Assembly: GCA_027625915.1 (NCBI GenBank)
Contig: JANTQA010000047.1
Span: 19,716,001-19,780,000 of the forward strand
Reading direction: 5' to 3'
DNA length: 64,000 bases
DNA from: Anaeramoeba flamelloides
Taxonomy: Eukaryota > Metamonada > Anaeramoebidae
The position numbers and the translations under genes were made by a program. Below the pieces are notes generated by a model. That model searched no databases, was not told the origin of the DNA, and saw only the letters and a program-made list of their open reading frames with translations. Numbering within the stretch: position 1 is the first letter of the stretch; each line of letters begins with the position of its first letter. Shown here one piece after another: positions 25,610 through 38,257 of the stretch.

Positions 25610-25889
25610 TTTGCTAAAATAAAAATGATTAGAAAAATAAAACGTGGACAAAAAATGAAACATAAAAGTGGGTCTTTTGAAACAATGGTAGACTCACTTT
25701 AGTTTGGCGTGGAATTTCCTTTTTGGTGACGATTTTGTTATTGGTGACGATTTTGTTATTGGTGGTCAAATTTCAGTGTGCTTGAGAAAAAAAGAACAAC
25801 GAGATTTACTTTTATTCAATAAAATTGCCCCTTCACAAAAATATCCACTTTTTGTTCGCAAAGATTAATGAACACAATTTTTCAGATTT

Positions 25890-26094
25890 TTTTTCTTGAC
25901 ACGTTCAAAATAACTTTTAATGAAAGATTTCCTCAAAATAAAATGACCAAAGACTAAAACATCCAAGTCACAAAGAAAATTGTTTTATGAGGGAGTCATA
26001 AAAGGTTTTACTGGTTTTTAAAAAATTTAGTAGTTGGTCATTTTATTTTTATGAAATCTTTCATTAAAAGTTATTTTGAACGTGTCAAGAAAAA
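25890..26094. repeat. Near-perfect 61-bp inverted repeat
   Basis: Arms 25890-25950 and 26034-26094 match at 59 of 61 positions around an 83-bp spacer; the arms contain 'cttgacacgttcaaaataac' and its complement. It lies about 280 bp upstream of the carboxypeptidase ATG. A weaker outer inverted pair ('ccactttttgtt' near 25847 and its complement near 26344) suggests the hairpin is the core of a roughly 540-bp TIR element. High arm identity implies recent origin or gene conversion. Confidence 0.8.
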
Positions 26095-26669
26095 GACATA
26101 CACTACTAGAACCAAACCTACCCTTTCGGTTTCAACAGAAAACTATAGTTGGAAGCGAGTTAGAAGTAGAAGAGATACTCTTATTGAAAATAAAAACTGC
26201 GTTATTATTTCAAGTTTTAATCAAAATACTTACTCGAAAGTTAGAGTAAAACTACAGTAATTTCAGAAACTTGTTCAGACATCACAAATACGAACTCGAA
26301 TATTAAAAAAGTCTTGTCTTGAATCATTTTGTCGATCTTTCTCAAACAAAAAGTGGTTTAGGGGTAAGTAACTCTTATTTTTCTTATCGAGAGATGAGTT
26401 AATCATTTCTCAAAAAGATTTCATTTTTACCAAAATAATTTTCAAGTCAAAAGATCAGATCACATTTTGTTTTGGATCATAAAACAGAAAAAGAAAAAGT
26501 TTAGAAAGATTTTTATTTTGATGAAATCTAACTTTTAGAAATTTATGAGAGTTTGTATGAATAAAATCACATTGAAATTTTACCCTTATTTTAAAAATAC
26601 TAGAAAATAAATCAAATATTGAATATTTGGAAGATCTAGAAAAAAATGGAATTTTTTCCTTTTTTTTTT

Positions 26670-26830
26670 ATTTAAGGGAGGGGTTATTAACCCCTTTGTT
26701 GACTATTGATTTTCCATAATTTAAAAGAATCTAATAGAATCAAAGATTTTACCCATTCTTTTGTTTTCTGGAAAACCTAGGCACTCTACAACACTTAACA
26801 ACACTCTTCACAAATTCCTAACATTTAATT
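26670..26830 (-). mobile_element. Repeat family G, partial copy
   Basis: Shares 'attctttt...tctggaaaac', 'cactctacaacacttaacaa' and flanks with 22425-22660. The internal hairpin is present but imperfect here. Confidence 0.45.
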
Positions 26831-27874
26831 TAGGAATTTTATTAAAGACACACAAGCAAGTTTATTACCCACTAAGGCTAATAAGTACATCAAATTCTTT
26901 TTTGTAATTGTATTAATTATATTATTATTTTTCAACATATTAGATATACTAATGTTTTTTTTAATTCAGGTATCCGGATTTTGCGACTATTTTCATAGGT
27001 TGGGCAATTCCATAGAAAATGTTCAAAATATTAAATGATTTCTAAATTGTTTATTATTTTACATAAATCACAAGATTTTGATTTATTTTTATTCATAGAA
27101 TAATCATACCTTTTGAGGTGATTTGTAAAATTTCAGAGTTTTAAAATTAAGGCTAAACCCTTCGATTTTAAATATCTTTTTTGTTTAAGTTTCCCAAAAT
27201 TTAAAAAAATTACTTTTCGTTTCTTAAATTATTGAAAACATATACACTACTGTTTATTTATAGTATTATTGATTTGAAAACCTTTTAATTATTTTTAAAC
27301 TTTCCAAGTTACATTATTTTCTTAGTTTTTTAATTCTAAACATTTCTAGTTAATATTCTAGTTGTTTCAAATTTTGGAACACCAATTAATATTTTTAAAT
27401 CCCTTTTTTCTAAAAGGAAGATAATTCATTAATTCAGTAAAACAGATTTTTAATTTTTGAATTAACTTAAATCTTTTTTTATATAGTTATCCTGACAAGA
27501 CCAATATTTACTCCAGTTTTATAAATAAGACTGAGAGAGAGGGGGGTGTTGTTTAATTAATAAAAATTTTGTAATTTTTTTCTATTTAACCCAAGTATAA
27601 GTTTTCTGTAAAATCTATTTTTTCCAATCAAATATTTCTAATCAATATAATAATTGACTATGCAACACATCTTTAAAAACTAAATTTTTAATACATTAGA
27701 AAAATTTTTTTATTGTAAGATATAGATTAATTTCTTAAAATTAGTCTTAACTTTATCTACGTTAACTTTTAAATGGTTTTTTTTCTCTAATCAAATACCA
27801 AAATATAAGACTTCCATTGATATTTTTTTTTTTTTTTTTAGTTTTATCAATTTTACCATTCATCCAAAATCTCT

Positions 27875-27876
<2 letters not shown>

Positions 27877-27902
<26 letters not shown>
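27877..27902. repeat. (TA)n microsatellite
   Basis: About 13 TA units directly abutting a TA-targeting MITE (27903-28112). Similar (TA)n tracts occur at 28467-28495, 34539-34562, 36843-36860, 45060-45079 and 62766-62789. Confidence 0.9.
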
Positions 27903-27906
<4 letters not shown>

Positions 27907-28112
27907 CTTTTTCAAAAATTGTGACTCACTTGAAATGATAAATTGAAAAAAAAAATTTATCCTTTAGTATTCAAGAACAATTAATAACTAAATATGATTT
28001 GTAATTCACTTTTAAGTCATTCTAAATATATAAAAGCCTGATATATTAAAAATTAAAAAAAAATAAAACCAAAAACTAAAAAAAAGTGAGTCACAATTTT
28101 TGAAATGAGCAT
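27903..28112 (+). mobile_element. MITE family H in a (TA)n tract
   Basis: 210 bp. Ends AACTCTTTTTCAAAAATTGT and (right, read inward) ATGCTCATTTCAAAAATTGT, both continuing GACTCACTT, with flanking TA. The left end starts with the same AACTCTTTTTCA as families A, B and the 20025 element. Confidence 0.75.
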
Positions 28113-28265
28113 TACCCATTTTTTATTACTGAACTTTCACTGAAAAAAAGTTGAACAACAAGATTTTTTATGAATAATTAAATCCATTTTCAAAGACATT
28201 ACATAGTCTCAATTTTCTTAGTGATTATTTGTCTTTTCGAAGCTCTCTTTTTTTTTTCCACAGGA

Positions 28266-28271
<6 letters not shown>

Positions 28272-28352
<81 letters not shown>

Positions 28353-28354
28353 AA
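28272..28354. repeat. 83-nt poly(A) tract
   Basis: Uninterrupted A except one G at 28340. Long homopolymers occur elsewhere (A-run near 44948-44986), but this is the longest. It codes for nothing; apparent poly-Lys or poly-Phe frames across it are artefacts. Confidence 0.9.
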
Positions 28355-28457
28355 TGAGTCTGAATCCAAAAATTTGAAAATATTTTTTGTTAAGAATACT
28401 GGAATAAACCCTTAAAACAACTCCCATTAACATTATAAAGTGGTTCAAAATTTATGA

Positions 28458-28497
<40 letters not shown>

Positions 28498-30710
28498 TGC
28501 AATTGAAAATTGATTTCTATTAATGACCTTTTACTTAAGTAAAATTCAGATCATCTTCAAAAAATCAAAAATACAATATCAATTATTTGATTTTTACGAA
28601 GAGGAAATGAATAATAAACCCCCCAAAAAAAAAAGAATATAATGTACCCCCCCCCCAATAAATACAGATTCCTTCTTTTGGATAATTAAAAAGTAAATAT
28701 TTTACTATAATTTCATTTTTAATACATTTTATAATTGAATAATGAATAAGGAGTTGATGAATAGAATCAAATAATTTATGAATATCTATTTTATTGATTT
28801 AATTATTTTAAATTTTCAATTAATTTATTATTTTTTTATATTTATATAATAAGTTTAAAACTGCAATTCTGGTATCTAATTTTTTTCAATCCAAATTGTT
28901 TTTTTTTTTTTTTTTGATACTAAGTCACAAGAATAATTGATTTCTATAATAAATAATTTAAGAAAAAATCTTTGGAGAGTTTTATTAATTGAAATTTGTG
29001 GTTAATTAAGTGGTATCCGTTGGTCATCATTTTTATTAATGGGTAATAAAATTACCTTTTTAACTAATTTAATATTTTATTGAGATGTATCATAAATCCA
29101 ATTACATATAAATAAAACATTTATTATATTTTTAATAATTTATCAAATTTTCTTGAACTTTAAACACAATTTAATAACCCCTTTTTAATATTTTGGGAAT
29201 AAACAACAAAATATTATATTAAAATCAATTATTTGAGAATATATATATTTTTTTTTGAATTAATATTTTGAATTAATTGGAATTAATGTTATTTGCTTGA
29301 AAAACCTCCAAAAAATGGAAAATAAATATAAAATCTTTTGAAAAGTTTAATCCGTTGAGTTTTCAAACCCATTGGAAGGATTAAGATAATTTTATCAATT
29401 ATTGATTCAAAATAATTAAATTGAAAAGTATTATTTTGTTTAAAATTAAATTATCTAGTTTTTATAAAAGTATTTCATGAGGATTTTTAATTTAATGGTT
29501 TGTTTTTTTTTTTTTTTTTTTATTAAAATTTAATAAAAAAATAAAATTGATCCAAACTGTTCTTTGAATAAATAAATTATATATTTTTTCAAGTTCAAAA
29601 TAATTATTCTTATTTTTTTGAAATAGAGTTGATTTTTTATTGCTGGGTTATTGTAAAATGTTTGGCTTGATTTTTAATAGTGTATTTTTGTAAACCCCCT
29701 TCAAAGGAAATTTATTTTCATTATCCTTCAAAGGAAATATTTTTTTTTTGAAATAATTTGTTAATTTGTTGGATTGTGAAATTTTTCAAAAAAAACAACA
29801 AAAATATATCAAATCATTTATAACGAAATGATCAATTTCTGAAAATAAGATTTAAAACAAGTCTAGTGTTATATTTTCTCGGTTTTTTAATTTATTTTTA
29901 CAATTTCATGTTTTAGTTACAATTGTTTGAATTTGCCCATTCAATTTTACTAAAATATTTTTTATGGTTCCCCCATCCTTATATTTTACAATCACTAAAA
30001 CCGAGAAAAACGGAATATCTTATATTCACTATCCTGACAAGTTCGTTTGTTTCCTAGCTGATGGATCTTCAACATTGAAATTAATTTTAATAATCATTCA
30101 AAATAGAAAATTTATTTAATTTTTTCGAAAAATCTGAATTGTCAAATGTAAGGTTAATAGGTTTAAAAGGATTTAATAAAAATTGTCATTGTTGTGTTTT
30201 TAAATGAAAGTTATCAGTTAAGCTTCATTTTATTTTGATCTTTTAAAAAATTTATTTTATTTTTTATTAGGTAATTGAGTAAAAAAGGAAACGAATAAAA
30301 ATGTCGATTAAAAACCTAAAAATTATATTTCTTCATCACTTAACTTCCAATCTATGGATCTTAGACTCCATAATTTCTAATTTTGGAAAGAAAAGGATAA
30401 ATTTCAAAACATAAGCCTTGTTGAACAACTATTAAACCATTCTTGAATAAAGTTACAGAACTATCAGACACAACCCTAAACAGTACACCACTACAACTAA
30501 TACAAGGTAACCCTTTTTTCACAGATTCAGGGATTGTTAACCTTAAAATTTTTACTTACTTGGCAAAAATGGAATTTCCTCTCGAACAAAACTATTTTTC
30601 AAAACAATTTAAGAACTCTTTAATATTTCTGGAGATGAATTGATAAAATGTGAATCAAAAAATGCAAAAACAGATCTTATTTTTTTGTTTTTTTATTGAA
30701 ACATAACAAA

Positions 30711-31933
30711 ATGAGTAGAAGAAAAAAACAACAAAAGAAACAACAAAAAGACACTGAAGAAAAAAAAATGGGTCCTTTAGTCAAGGAAGGCGAACTTGTT
30801 TTTGGTGTCGCACATATTTATGCTTCATGGAATGTAAATGAATTAAATTAACATCGATTTTTTTGTTCTATATTAAATTCAATTCTTCACTAGCGATAGT
30901 TGTTTTACTTATTTCCCGAATTCTAAAAAAAAAACCTTTTGCTTTTTTATCTTTTTTTTTTCTTTTTCTTGCTTTTTTTATGTTTTTTTTCTTTCTTCGA
31001 ATTTCGAAAAATGATCCCTTTTCATTTTCTAATGATTTTCAAACACATTGGCTGGAAAACAAAAGGACACTTTCATCCATGTTACAGATCTTTCAGGAAG
31101 TGAAACAATTGCAAGAACATCAGGTTTGTTTTTTATTTTATTTTGTCAAAAGGTGTTTTCAAAAAGTGTTCCAAAAAAGGCTTTTTAATGTGGTCATGAA
31201 AATAGTGTCCATTGAGGTTTGTGGACTGTTTTTTTAGACACCTTTAAAAATCTTTTTGGTCTCCACTTTTTAAAGCAGATTTATTAATTTACCAAAACAA
31301 TTGTCAACAAGCTAAAATTTATTTCAAAAAACCACAACCACAACCAAAATTAATCTTGATCAAAAACAATCGATCCTGATAACAAAATCAAATAATTTCT
31401 TCTTCAATCAAAATATAAAAACAATGTATCCTAATTAAATTCAAATAAAAAGGTGGACAAAAAGTAAAAACAGATCGTGACGAATCTTCACCATATGCAG
31501 CAATGCTTGCTGTTGTCGACATTATTACAAGATGTAAAGTATGTACTTAAAATAATTTTTCAACAACAACACGATTTTGATCTTTTTATATTGTTTTTCT
31601 TTTTTGGAACGCTATCACCCAGTTTCCAAATTTTGAAAAACAACATTAATCAAATTCAAAAAAATCATCACTAAAAGCGACTTTAACCACAATAACAAAA
31701 AAAAAAATATTAAATAAAAAAAAACAAAACAAAAGGAACTTAATATTAATGCTTTACATATAAAAATCAGAGGAAGAGGAGGAAACAGAAGAAGAAGACC
31801 AGGTCCAGGTGGACAAGCAGCCATGCGTGCACTTGCTAGAGCAGGAATGAAAATTGGAAGAATTGAAGATGTTACACCAATCCCAACCGATGGAACAAGA
31901 AAACATGGTGGTAGAAGAGGAAGAAGACTTTAA
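30711..31933 (+). CDS. RPS14: 40S ribosomal protein uS11 (S14)
   Basis: Small-subunit platform protein that binds 18S rRNA near the E site. Four exons: 30711-30833, 31066-31123, 31453-31538 and 31736-31933; donors GTAAAT, GTTTGT and GTATGT; acceptors AAAG or AAAAAG. The joined frame is 154 residues, near the usual ~150. Exon by exon: a Lys/Gln-rich N-terminus then [96 protein letters not shown] and the invariant C-terminus GGRRGRRL. Every conserved block is present, so the gene looks functional. The introns are only 197-329 bp and free of recognised MITEs, unlike the long introns of other genes here. Confidence 0.97.
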
Positions 31934-32389
31934 ATTCTGTCTTGTAAAATTTATTTCTTTCTTTTATTTTTTTTTTGATCGAACTTTTTAATTAAAACCT
32001 TTTTATATTTTGTTTTTCTTTTGTCTTTTATTTATCCTATTTTTTTATACCTAACTTTTTAATGAAAAGATTACTTATGGACGAACAATTTTGAAAAATT
32101 ATAGAAATATTTTAACGGGAAAATATATGATAAACAGAAAATTGTTTTTCAAGGTTGAAAGATCAACACAAACAAGATAAAATAAATAAATCATACATTT
32201 TCATTTTTTGAATTTGGATCCAAATTTTAACAATTTTTTTTTTTACGAAAATTATTAAGAAAAAATAAATCAAGCAGATTTTGTAACAAAACAATACTAA
32301 AAGATCTTTATTAATATGTATTTTTTTTACAGGTATAAATAAGTGTGTTTAACTCATTAAAAAGGAACTACTTTATGCAATTCAAATTT

Positions 32390-32640
32390 GATCTTTCAAA
32401 TTATTTGTTAAAATTATTGAAAGATAAAATACCGATAAATTCAAATAAAATGTAAACAATTTTTTAGTTCAATTTTCCTTTTTTTAAAATCTGATACCAA
32501 CTATACTTTAAAAACATTTCATATTAAAGAAAATTTTGAAAAATCAACCTTTTACAAAGTTTAGTTGCATTTAAACCAAGACAATTCTTTCTTCAAAACG
32601 TGTTAAAACTGAAAAAAAGTGAAAAAAACCAAAAAATTGT
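32390..32640 (+). repeat. Dispersed repeat R2, copy 2
   Basis: Collinear with 12640-12900 (see that entry). Adjacent to repeat R5. Confidence 0.45.
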
Positions 32641-32934
32641 AAATATTTTTTTTTAATTTATCGGTATTAAATGTTTAAAAATCCAAGTATGTTGTGATAT
32701 GCGAGTCTACAAGTTTGGGTATTAGGTTTGGTATAATTATTTTTCTCTGTTTTGTGTGAATTCTGTGTTTTTAATTAATCGGATACATACTTTAATTTGT
32801 TTAATATTTTTTTCTTTTCTTGTTTATGAAGAATTGTCAAATATTACAATTTATTTTAATTTTAACTCTTGATTTAATTTCTCTACAACCCAAAAACTCT
32901 AAAAATTTTATAAATGAAATAATGTAGTTGATCA

Positions 32935-33720
32935 TAATTTATTTCAAGAGTTCACATTTTGATTCTTTTTTGAAAATAACCTCAAATAATTCTTTTTTTG
33001 ATTCTGATGAATCAAATCATTCTTTGTTTTTTCAATGATTAACCTCAACTCATTTCTTGTTTACATTCTGTTTTTCAACGAACCTCATCATTCTCAAAAT
33101 TTAATAATCAATAATTGTTTTTTTTCAATTTTCTGAAAGAATTTAATATTCCACAAAAAAGAAATATTTGAATTTTTTCTTCTTGTATTATTTGGTTTTC
33201 ATCATCTTTTCTCCAATCCTGATGTTTTTATGTTTATTTTTGGTCAGAAAATTATTCTAATTTTGAATGGAATCAAAAAAATGTTTTTTTTTTAATAGAG
33301 TTTTGGTAACCAAATAAAAAATAAATTTTGTTGCAGATTACATTGGGATCAGAATAAAATAATTTTTGATGGCTTTGAAAAATTATTCTTAAAAGAATAC
33401 TTTAAAAGGTTGAAAATATTTGATAAAAATTAATTCCATTGAATTCAATTTAATATTATTATTTCAAAATTTAAATTTTTGAAGATTCTAAAAATTCCAA
33501 AAATGTAATCATTGTAATAAATAAAATAATAAATGAGAAAAATAGTTACACACTACTAACTAATATAAACCACAAATGAATATACAAACCGACGAATAAG
33601 TTTGTTAATAACTACTCCCATAGAATAGGAATATAGTTCGACTCAATTACGGACATAAACAATTAAAAAAAAAAATGTAATCATTTTAGGAACTCTGTTT
33701 ATTTCTATAAAGGACATTTT
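32935..33720 (+). repeat. Dispersed repeat R5, copy 1
   Basis: Reverse-complement match to about 44100-44700 over some 600 bp. Shared stretches include 'aataattctttttttgattc', 'aatagagttttggta', 'ctcaactc' and 'gaagattctaaaaattccaa'. The two copies are collinear except for an insertion at 33514-33670. Confidence 0.7.
33514..33670 (+). mobile_element. SINE-like insertion with 15-bp target duplication
   Basis: 157 bp, flanked by identical 15-mers 'aaaaatgtaatcatt' at 33499-33513 and 33671-33685, ending in an A tail. It is absent from the paralogous R5 copy near 44150, which reads straight through. It is less AT-rich than its surroundings. The string AGTTCGACTCA near 33631 resembles a pol III B box (GGTTCGANTCC). 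A clear A box was not found. A single copy was noticed here, so the SINE call rests on duplication, tail and size. Confidence 0.55.
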
Positions 33721-34084
33721 ATAAAAATTAGAATTTCATATAAATGGGGTGGGATGGAGTGGGTGGGACTTCACCATAGATCGTTTGATAATCAAAATAT
33801 ATTGTTATTGCAGGTAAATGATATTAGTTCTCATTGTACAAAAGGTTTCTGCAACACAAAAAATCATTATTAAGATGATTACACAATAAATAATTACATT
33901 TTTTTACTAATTTTCACAAGAAAAAATGATCATTTTGGAATTTTTTCTTTTACATTACTTTTTTAAATCTTATAAAAAGAAACTCAAAATAACAGTATTA
34001 CCAGTATTTAATAATTCATGTTTTAAATTTTTAAAAGTTACTATTTTTTATTGTTTTGAATTTCAAAGATTAACCATATAAACA

Positions 34085-34540
34085 TCAACGTAAAAAAAGC
34101 CCAAAGACTATTTAGTTTTGTTTTCTTTTTATACACTTAATTGTCATATCAATATATTTCTAAGATTTCAGAAATAATTTTTCAAAATATTCTATTCGTA
34201 AATTATTTAAATTTTTTAAAAAAATTGTATTTTTTAGCAATTAATCTACATTTTGCGACAAATTTAATCAATATATTTTACATGATTTTAAAGTCTGAAT
34301 ATTGATAATTCAAACATTAAATTTGCTGCTATTGGTAGATTTTATTCTGAAATTCTTTCGTGTTTTTAACTAATACAAGGAATATTTTTAATTGATGAGA
34401 ACAACAAATATTATAACTTGACTTATCGATTTTTTAGAGATATTTGAACTCTGGAGCACTTATTTGATTTAGAACCAATAACAATATAATTTAATCTTAG
34501 ACATTTGATTGATAGATGCTTATGCCTTGAATAGAATAAT
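34085..34540 (+). repeat. Dispersed repeat R3, copy 2 (empty site for MITE C)
   Basis: Collinear with 16210-16880 but without the MITE at the point 'gacttatcgattttttagag'. Ends next to a (TA)n tract. Confidence 0.5.
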
Positions 34541-34589
34541 ATATATATATATATATATATATTAATTCATCTTAATGTTCTATCATTTA

Positions 34590-35470
34590 CTATATGTTGG
34601 CTATATGCTCAGGAAATGGCCTAAAACCAAAAATGATATTGTGTAATTGCTCTTCTTTTGATAGATAAAATTTAAATAAAAAAAATAAATTTCTTGGGAT
34701 ATTCTCACTGCCAAAAAATTCAATAAAAAAAAAAGTAAAAAACATTCTCATTGGAAAAAAAATTAAATTAAACAAAAAAAAAACTTGTAAAGAATTCTCA
34801 ATTTCAAAAAATCAAATCTACAAAAAAAAATTCTTGTTTCTTTTTTAAAATGCCAAAAGTGTTGAATTTCTTCCAAAAAAAAACTAATTCTTAACTTTAC
34901 GGACCTAATTAATTTAATCTAATTTAATTCGAATTGTATTTATTTTGTAACTCTATATATTTGAATATTAAAGATTTTTTTTACATTTAATGGAAAAAAT
35001 AACTCATTTCAGAACAGAAAAAAAAATAATAATCTACAAGATCAAAAAAAAAAAATCAAACAATAACACTTCAAAATTAACACATAGTTATTTTACAATT
35101 ATACAGTCAGTTTCACTTTTAAGGCACAAACTTTCAACGAAAATTAAGGCACAAAAAAATCTCAAATTAAGGCACAAAATTTGTAATTTTAATTTTTACA
35201 ATTTATTTTTACTAGAATTTGAATTTTGTGCCTTAATTTAGATTTTTTTGTGCCTTAAATTTCGTTGAATGTTTGTGCCTTGAAAGTGAAACTGACTGTA
35301 TATTCATAACCATTAAAATTGGTAATTAAATATCTCTCTTTGGATAATATTTCTAACACTGATTCCGTTTTTGATTGTTGAAACTTTGAAGATCCATCGT
35401 ACATCACATGTTGGTTAGTTTTTGATTGTTATTAGGCACTCATAAAAAATACAATTTTTTTTTCAATTTC
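34590..35470 (+). repeat. Dispersed repeat R4, copy 1
   Basis: Collinear with 53375-54050: shared 'cttcttttgatagataaaat' against 'cttcttttggttgacaaaat', 'gttctcaatttcaaaaaatc', 'gatccatcgtacatcaca' against 'gatggatcatacatcata', and 'ttggttagtttttgattg'. Contains the MITE at 35104-35298. Confidence 0.65.
35104..35298 (+). mobile_element. MITE family C, best-preserved copy
   Basis: 195 bp, TA on each side, ends CAGTCAGTTTCACTTTTAAG and (right, read inward) CAGTCAGTTTCACTTTCAAG. Arms are near-complementary along most of the length, with three 'aaggcacaaa' units per arm. The R4 copy at about 53840 has a single TA here, so this is a recent, precisely dated insertion. Confidence 0.85.
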
Positions 35471-38257
35471 AGAAAATTATTTTTCACCATAATTACTTGA
35501 TACTTAAAAGATTATTAATTTTTTTTTGTCAAATTGAAGACAAAATTATAATACAAGAAAGATAAATCCTTTTACTACACTACTTAAATTTTATTTTATC
35601 ATTTTTATCCTTATTATAACTTTTCTAGTATTATAAATCAATGTATATCTTTTCTTTTTATTATTGTGAAGGAAACAAGAGTATACAAAAAGAAAAACAG
35701 AAATTTTTTATTATGGAAGAAAAAAGTTCGAAATAATACCATACAAAATTGTCAATTCTATTAAAATATGTTGGCTATTAGAAATATAAAACCCTCTTTG
35801 GCAGGAATGCGAAGGCATTTTTGGGTATGTTAGAGTATTCTAAGATTGGTTCATGTGGTTATGATAATATATTAGGGAATTTTTGATAGAATTTTAATTA
35901 AAAAAATAAATAATTAGGGAATTAGATGTGTGCTACTTGTTTCAAGGGTAAACAATTATCAAGTTAGTTATATTCCTTAAAAGTTGTTTTTAAAAACTTT
36001 TTAAAAATAATTATTGATTATTTCACCCTTTTAAAAGCTCTCTACAATTTTCGTCATAGAATAGCACTAATATTAAAATAATATTTTTGTTCCCCCCCCC
36101 CCCACACACACACAATCATTAAAGACTTTTTAAAAAAATTTCATACTGGTTAGTATAATCAATAACCTTTTTAAAAATATAAAAAAATTCAATTTGGTCA
36201 ATTTTTAAATTTGAACAAATTTGAAATTTAATAATATTCCAATAAAAAAATAAAAAGTAAAAAAAAAGATTTTTATATAGGTTTACTATAGTATTAAAAA
36301 AATCACATTCAAAATAAAAAATAAAAATTAAAATAAATAATAAAATCATCATACTATCGTTTAATTAAGAGACCTTCAAATCACAAACGTAATGATTATG
36401 ATTAATAATGTTTACTTTAATAATTGGTCCTTAGAGTTGATATAATTCGCATATAAAACGACGAGACATTCTATTTACATATTAAATAGAAAATTTTTTT
36501 AATGTAAACTGGTAATATAAAATTAAGTGAAAATTTATATTGATCAAATACAACAACTCATATATTTATTTCAAAAAATATTTCCAAAAAATGAAAAAAA
36601 AAAAAATTACAATTTTTTTGGTGTAAACAAGATGTAAGACTAATTTCAATAAAAAACTGAAAAGATGAAAAGGGTAAAAAAATTTTTTTAAACAATAAAA
36701 TACAATCATAATACGTCCATCCATTTGACATTTTATCAAGATTAAACCCCTTAGGAAAAAGTTTTTTTTGTCAATAAGAAAAAAATAATAAAAATTTTCA
36801 CTTACTAAAAAATATCCTAAAAATTTTTGATCAGAAAATTTGATATATATATATATATATTATCATAATTAATCTCAAAAAAACCAAAATATTAGATTAT
36901 TATGACATTTAAATTTATGGTTAACAATTTTGGAAATATAGATCGTTTTTGTGTAATATAGTTAAATAATGATATTGAATTGACCTCGATTTTTTTTGTC
37001 AATTCTTTAATAATGAACCATCTTTGATAAAATTCTATATTTAATTTTGTTATCCCAAATACTACTAGAATTATAAGAAGGAAAATGCAAGATCTATCAG
37101 CTCTTCAAAATATTAAATAAAAGGGTTTTATAGTAAAAATAATCCCATTCTACAATCTCAAAAAATATAGAATAATAAATATTCTTAGATATCTGAAATA
37201 ATTCTTTTTTATATATTAATTCAATTAAATCAAGGTAGAATTCATTTTGTTTATTTTATTTATCTCTATTTCAATTTTTAAATTTATTTTTCAAATTAAA
37301 AACTTTTTAAAAATCAAAGTAATTTTTGACAAATAAAAAAATCAAAAGAAACGAAATTTTCAAAGAGAGACAATACAAATGATCTTCAAAACTAACACCC
37401 AAAAACAGCTATAACAACACACCTCTTTAAATATAACTTTAGTTTTGAAATAGTTCCAAGATAATAGGATATATAACCTAATGAAGAAACACTAAAAATT
37501 GAAAATTGCAGAACAACATTTTGAGTTAAAAAAAAACTTTCCATACTTTAATGATCAGAACTTTAAATAGAAGAAGCTCACTTAACCATTCTTTTCTTTA
37601 TAAAAATATAACAAATTAATTCCAAATAGAGGAAAAATAAACGGCAAATTTTTAATCGAGGTCGATTCATTTAAAAATAAATATGGCCCACTTTTTTAAA
37701 AAGTACTTTTAACTAGAAAAAAAAGACTTAAAACACAAATCAATCACAAAATTAATTCTTTAGATTTCGAAAAGATCACTTTGCTATGATTCAAGTTTGA
37801 GTAGAAATAACAAGAGAAATGATATTTTTTTAAAGTGATATAAGATTATATTGAGATATATAATCAACAATGATTATATAATCCTAACACTAGAAAAATA
37901 CCATAATATTTTGAGTCTCAAAGTAATTCAAAATTAAGAATTATATAAAGGCGATTTTTGAATAAATGAGACAATAAAAATTTTATAGGGGAGAAAAAAA
38001 AAAAAAAATTATATGATTTAAACCAAATCTAGCAAAAAAAAAAATGTTATCAAATTATTTCTTTTTAAAAAAATATTGAAAAAAATTAAGATAAAATTGG
38101 AAATATGTTTAATTAGACATATTTAAAATCTCAAAAACGTCAATATATCAGAAGTAAAAATAGATTCATCTTAAAATCTGGAAAAAAAAAAAAAATAAAT
38201 AAAATAAAAACTGATATTAGGCTTTAGAATAATTAAATTTTTCAAAATGTAAACGAT

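Larger units (their letters stand above)
25610..30710. other. Divergent 5.1-kb intergenic region (carboxypeptidase / uS11 upstream)
   Basis: Contains both promoters. It holds a 61-bp inverted repeat (25890-26094), a family G piece (26670-26830), a (TA)n tract and MITE (27877-28112), an 83-nt poly(A) tract (28272-28354) and a second (TA)n tract (28467-28495). About 28500-30440 shows only AT-rich sequence. An open frame at 30443-30643, just upstream of uS11, is unrecognised. Confidence 0.6.
31934..38257. other. 6.3-kb intergenic region, repeat-rich
   Basis: Between the uS11 and transporter 3' ends. It holds R2 (32390-32640), R5 (32935-33720) with a SINE-like insertion (33514-33670), R3 (34085-34540), R4 (34590-35470) with MITE C (35104-35298), (TA)n tracts and a C11/(CA)n tract near 36094. 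About 35500-38250 shows nothing recognisable. Confidence 0.6.

Noticed and set aside
26051-26260. 69-codon open frame
   Set aside because: It starts inside the right arm of the 61-bp inverted repeat and shows no protein family features.
28218-28448. Open frames of poly-Lys (+) and poly-Phe (-)
   Set aside because: They are translations of the 83-nt poly(A) tract and have no other content.
30443-30643. 66-codon open frame just upstream of uS11
   Set aside because: Composition is somewhat protein-like, but no homology is recognised and it probably overlaps the uS11 promoter or 5' UTR.
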